6,794 bases of DNA from Acidobacteriota bacterium. Lineage in GTDB: Bacteria; Acidobacteriota; UBA890; WLXD01. The stretch is from positions 1 to 6,794 of the forward strand of contig JACZXM010000161.1 of assembly GCA_022571615.1 (NCBI GenBank), read 5' to 3'. Positions within the stretch are counted from its first letter, which is position 1. Each line of letters begins with the position of its first letter. The notes beneath the pieces are model-generated. The model was not told the origin of the DNA. It saw only the letters and a program-made list of their open reading frames with translations, and searched no databases. Both the position numbers and the translations under genes were made by a program. Shown in pieces: positions 6,286-6,794 of this stretch.

Positions 6286-6794
6286 ATGACCAGGCGCATA
6301 GCTCTGATCTCGGTCTTGGTGCTCTTACTCGGATCCAGCGCCGGCCCGGCCGAGCCCGCCCTGGCAGCCGCTGGCCGGGAGCCAACCAAACTCACATTGA
6401 TGGGCTGGAACATTCGGGGGCAGGGGCAGAACCAGACCTGGGGTGTAGCCAGGGAGAGCATTGTCGCCTACCTGCTCGAATCCGGCGCTGACATCATCGC
6501 CCTCCAGGAAGCTCGTAGGGCGGTAGTTGACATGATGGCGGATCCGGCGCTGGCCAGCCGGTACGACTTCTACCAGACAGCGAGCGACAACCCGATTTTG
6601 CTCGACAAGTCCCTTCCCGTCACGGTGTCTGACGACCAAGCAAGTGGGGTCGGCCTCTGCAGCGAAGGTACCGTGTTCACGATTCGAGTACCGTCCAGCG
6701 AGAGTTCCTTTCGTCTCTACAACAATCACTTCTGCTTCGATCAAAGAAACGCTACGGACGGCAGCGACCTGGTAAAGGCTGCGGACCCGGCCAG
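6286..6794 (+). CDS. Secreted endonuclease/exonuclease/phosphatase (EEP) family protein (N-terminal part)
   Basis: 169 codons are visible and the gene runs off the right edge. The start is ATG 6286, with GAAGGA (6272-6277) 8 bases upstream. Residues 1-28 are a classical signal peptide (TRR, then a hydrophobic core ISVLVLLLGSSAG, then a likely cleavage around ALAAA). The mature part opens with 'KLTLMGWNIRGQG' (35-47), where Asn42 matches the EEP active-site asparagine, followed by 'ADIIALQEAR' (68-77), where Glu75 is the metal-binding glutamate. 'FRLYNNHFCFD' (142-152) fits the strand that follows the first half of the fold. The family covers DNase I-like nucleases, sphingomyelinases and inositol-phosphate phosphatases, all metal-dependent phosphodiester or phosphomonoester hydrolases. 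The catalytic Asp-His pair near the C-terminus is outside the window, so the substrate is open. Export favours an extracellular nuclease or phospholipase-type role. Probably co-transcribed with the preceding glycine-rich protein. Confidence 0.87.
   Translation, partial: MTRRIALISVLVLLLGSSAGPAEPALAAAGREPTKLTLMGWNIRGQGQNQTWGVARESIVAYLLESGADIIALQEARRAVVDMMADPALASRYDFYQTASDNPILLDKSLPVTVSDDQASGVGLCSEGTVFTIRVPSSESSFRLYNNHFCFDQRNATDGSDLVKAADPA

Overview
The window looks like chromosomal DNA from a high-GC (about 60 percent or more), free-living, Gram-negative-type bacterium. Several products carry signal peptides or a lipobox. The start codons are a mix of GTG and ATG with Shine-Dalgarno sequences, and genes are packed in short operons. 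The glycine-rich secreted protein with a 'DGIWLLNESLSQDP' opening is a style I associate with Acidobacteriota, Gemmatimonadota and some Proteobacteria, but the window does not settle the phylum. There is no tRNA, rRNA, CRISPR array, transposase or recognisable attachment site.

Layout. Positions 1-520 (minus strand) hold the N-terminal part of a class C beta-lactamase-like serine hydrolase, probably a lipoprotein, running off the left edge. Positions 521-935 are a 415-base divergent intergenic region with no convincing gene; its right part (about 791-864) can fold into two perfect-arm hairpins and carries short motifs resembling pieces of a cobalamin riboswitch. Positions 936-1820 encode a zinc-type homocysteine S-methyltransferase. 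Positions 1966-5325 form a tight three-gene unit: an exported TAP-like alpha/beta-hydrolase peptidase, a NatA-type ABC ATPase and a NatB-type ABC-2 permease. Each junction overlaps (8 and 4 bases), so the three are almost certainly one transcript and translationally coupled.

After a 245-base gap with two GC-rich inverted repeats, positions 5571-6254 encode a small secreted glycine-rich protein with a 42-base tandem repeat. Then positions 6286-6794 encode the N-terminal part of a secreted endonuclease/exonuclease/phosphatase-fold enzyme, cut by the right edge. These two are only 31 bases apart and probably co-transcribed.

How the genes may work together. The hydrolase-NatA-NatB unit is the most coherent: an extracytoplasmic peptidase made together with an efflux-type ABC transporter suggests removal or processing of a peptide-like or otherwise toxic small molecule. 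The substrate cannot be read from the sequence. The methyltransferase belongs to methionine/SAM metabolism and seems functionally separate. Five of the seven genes (serine hydrolase, TAP-like hydrolase, permease, glycine-rich protein, EEP enzyme) act in or across the cell envelope. No clearly undescribed system is proven; the best leads are the coupled peptidase-transporter unit and the structured leader before the methyltransferase.
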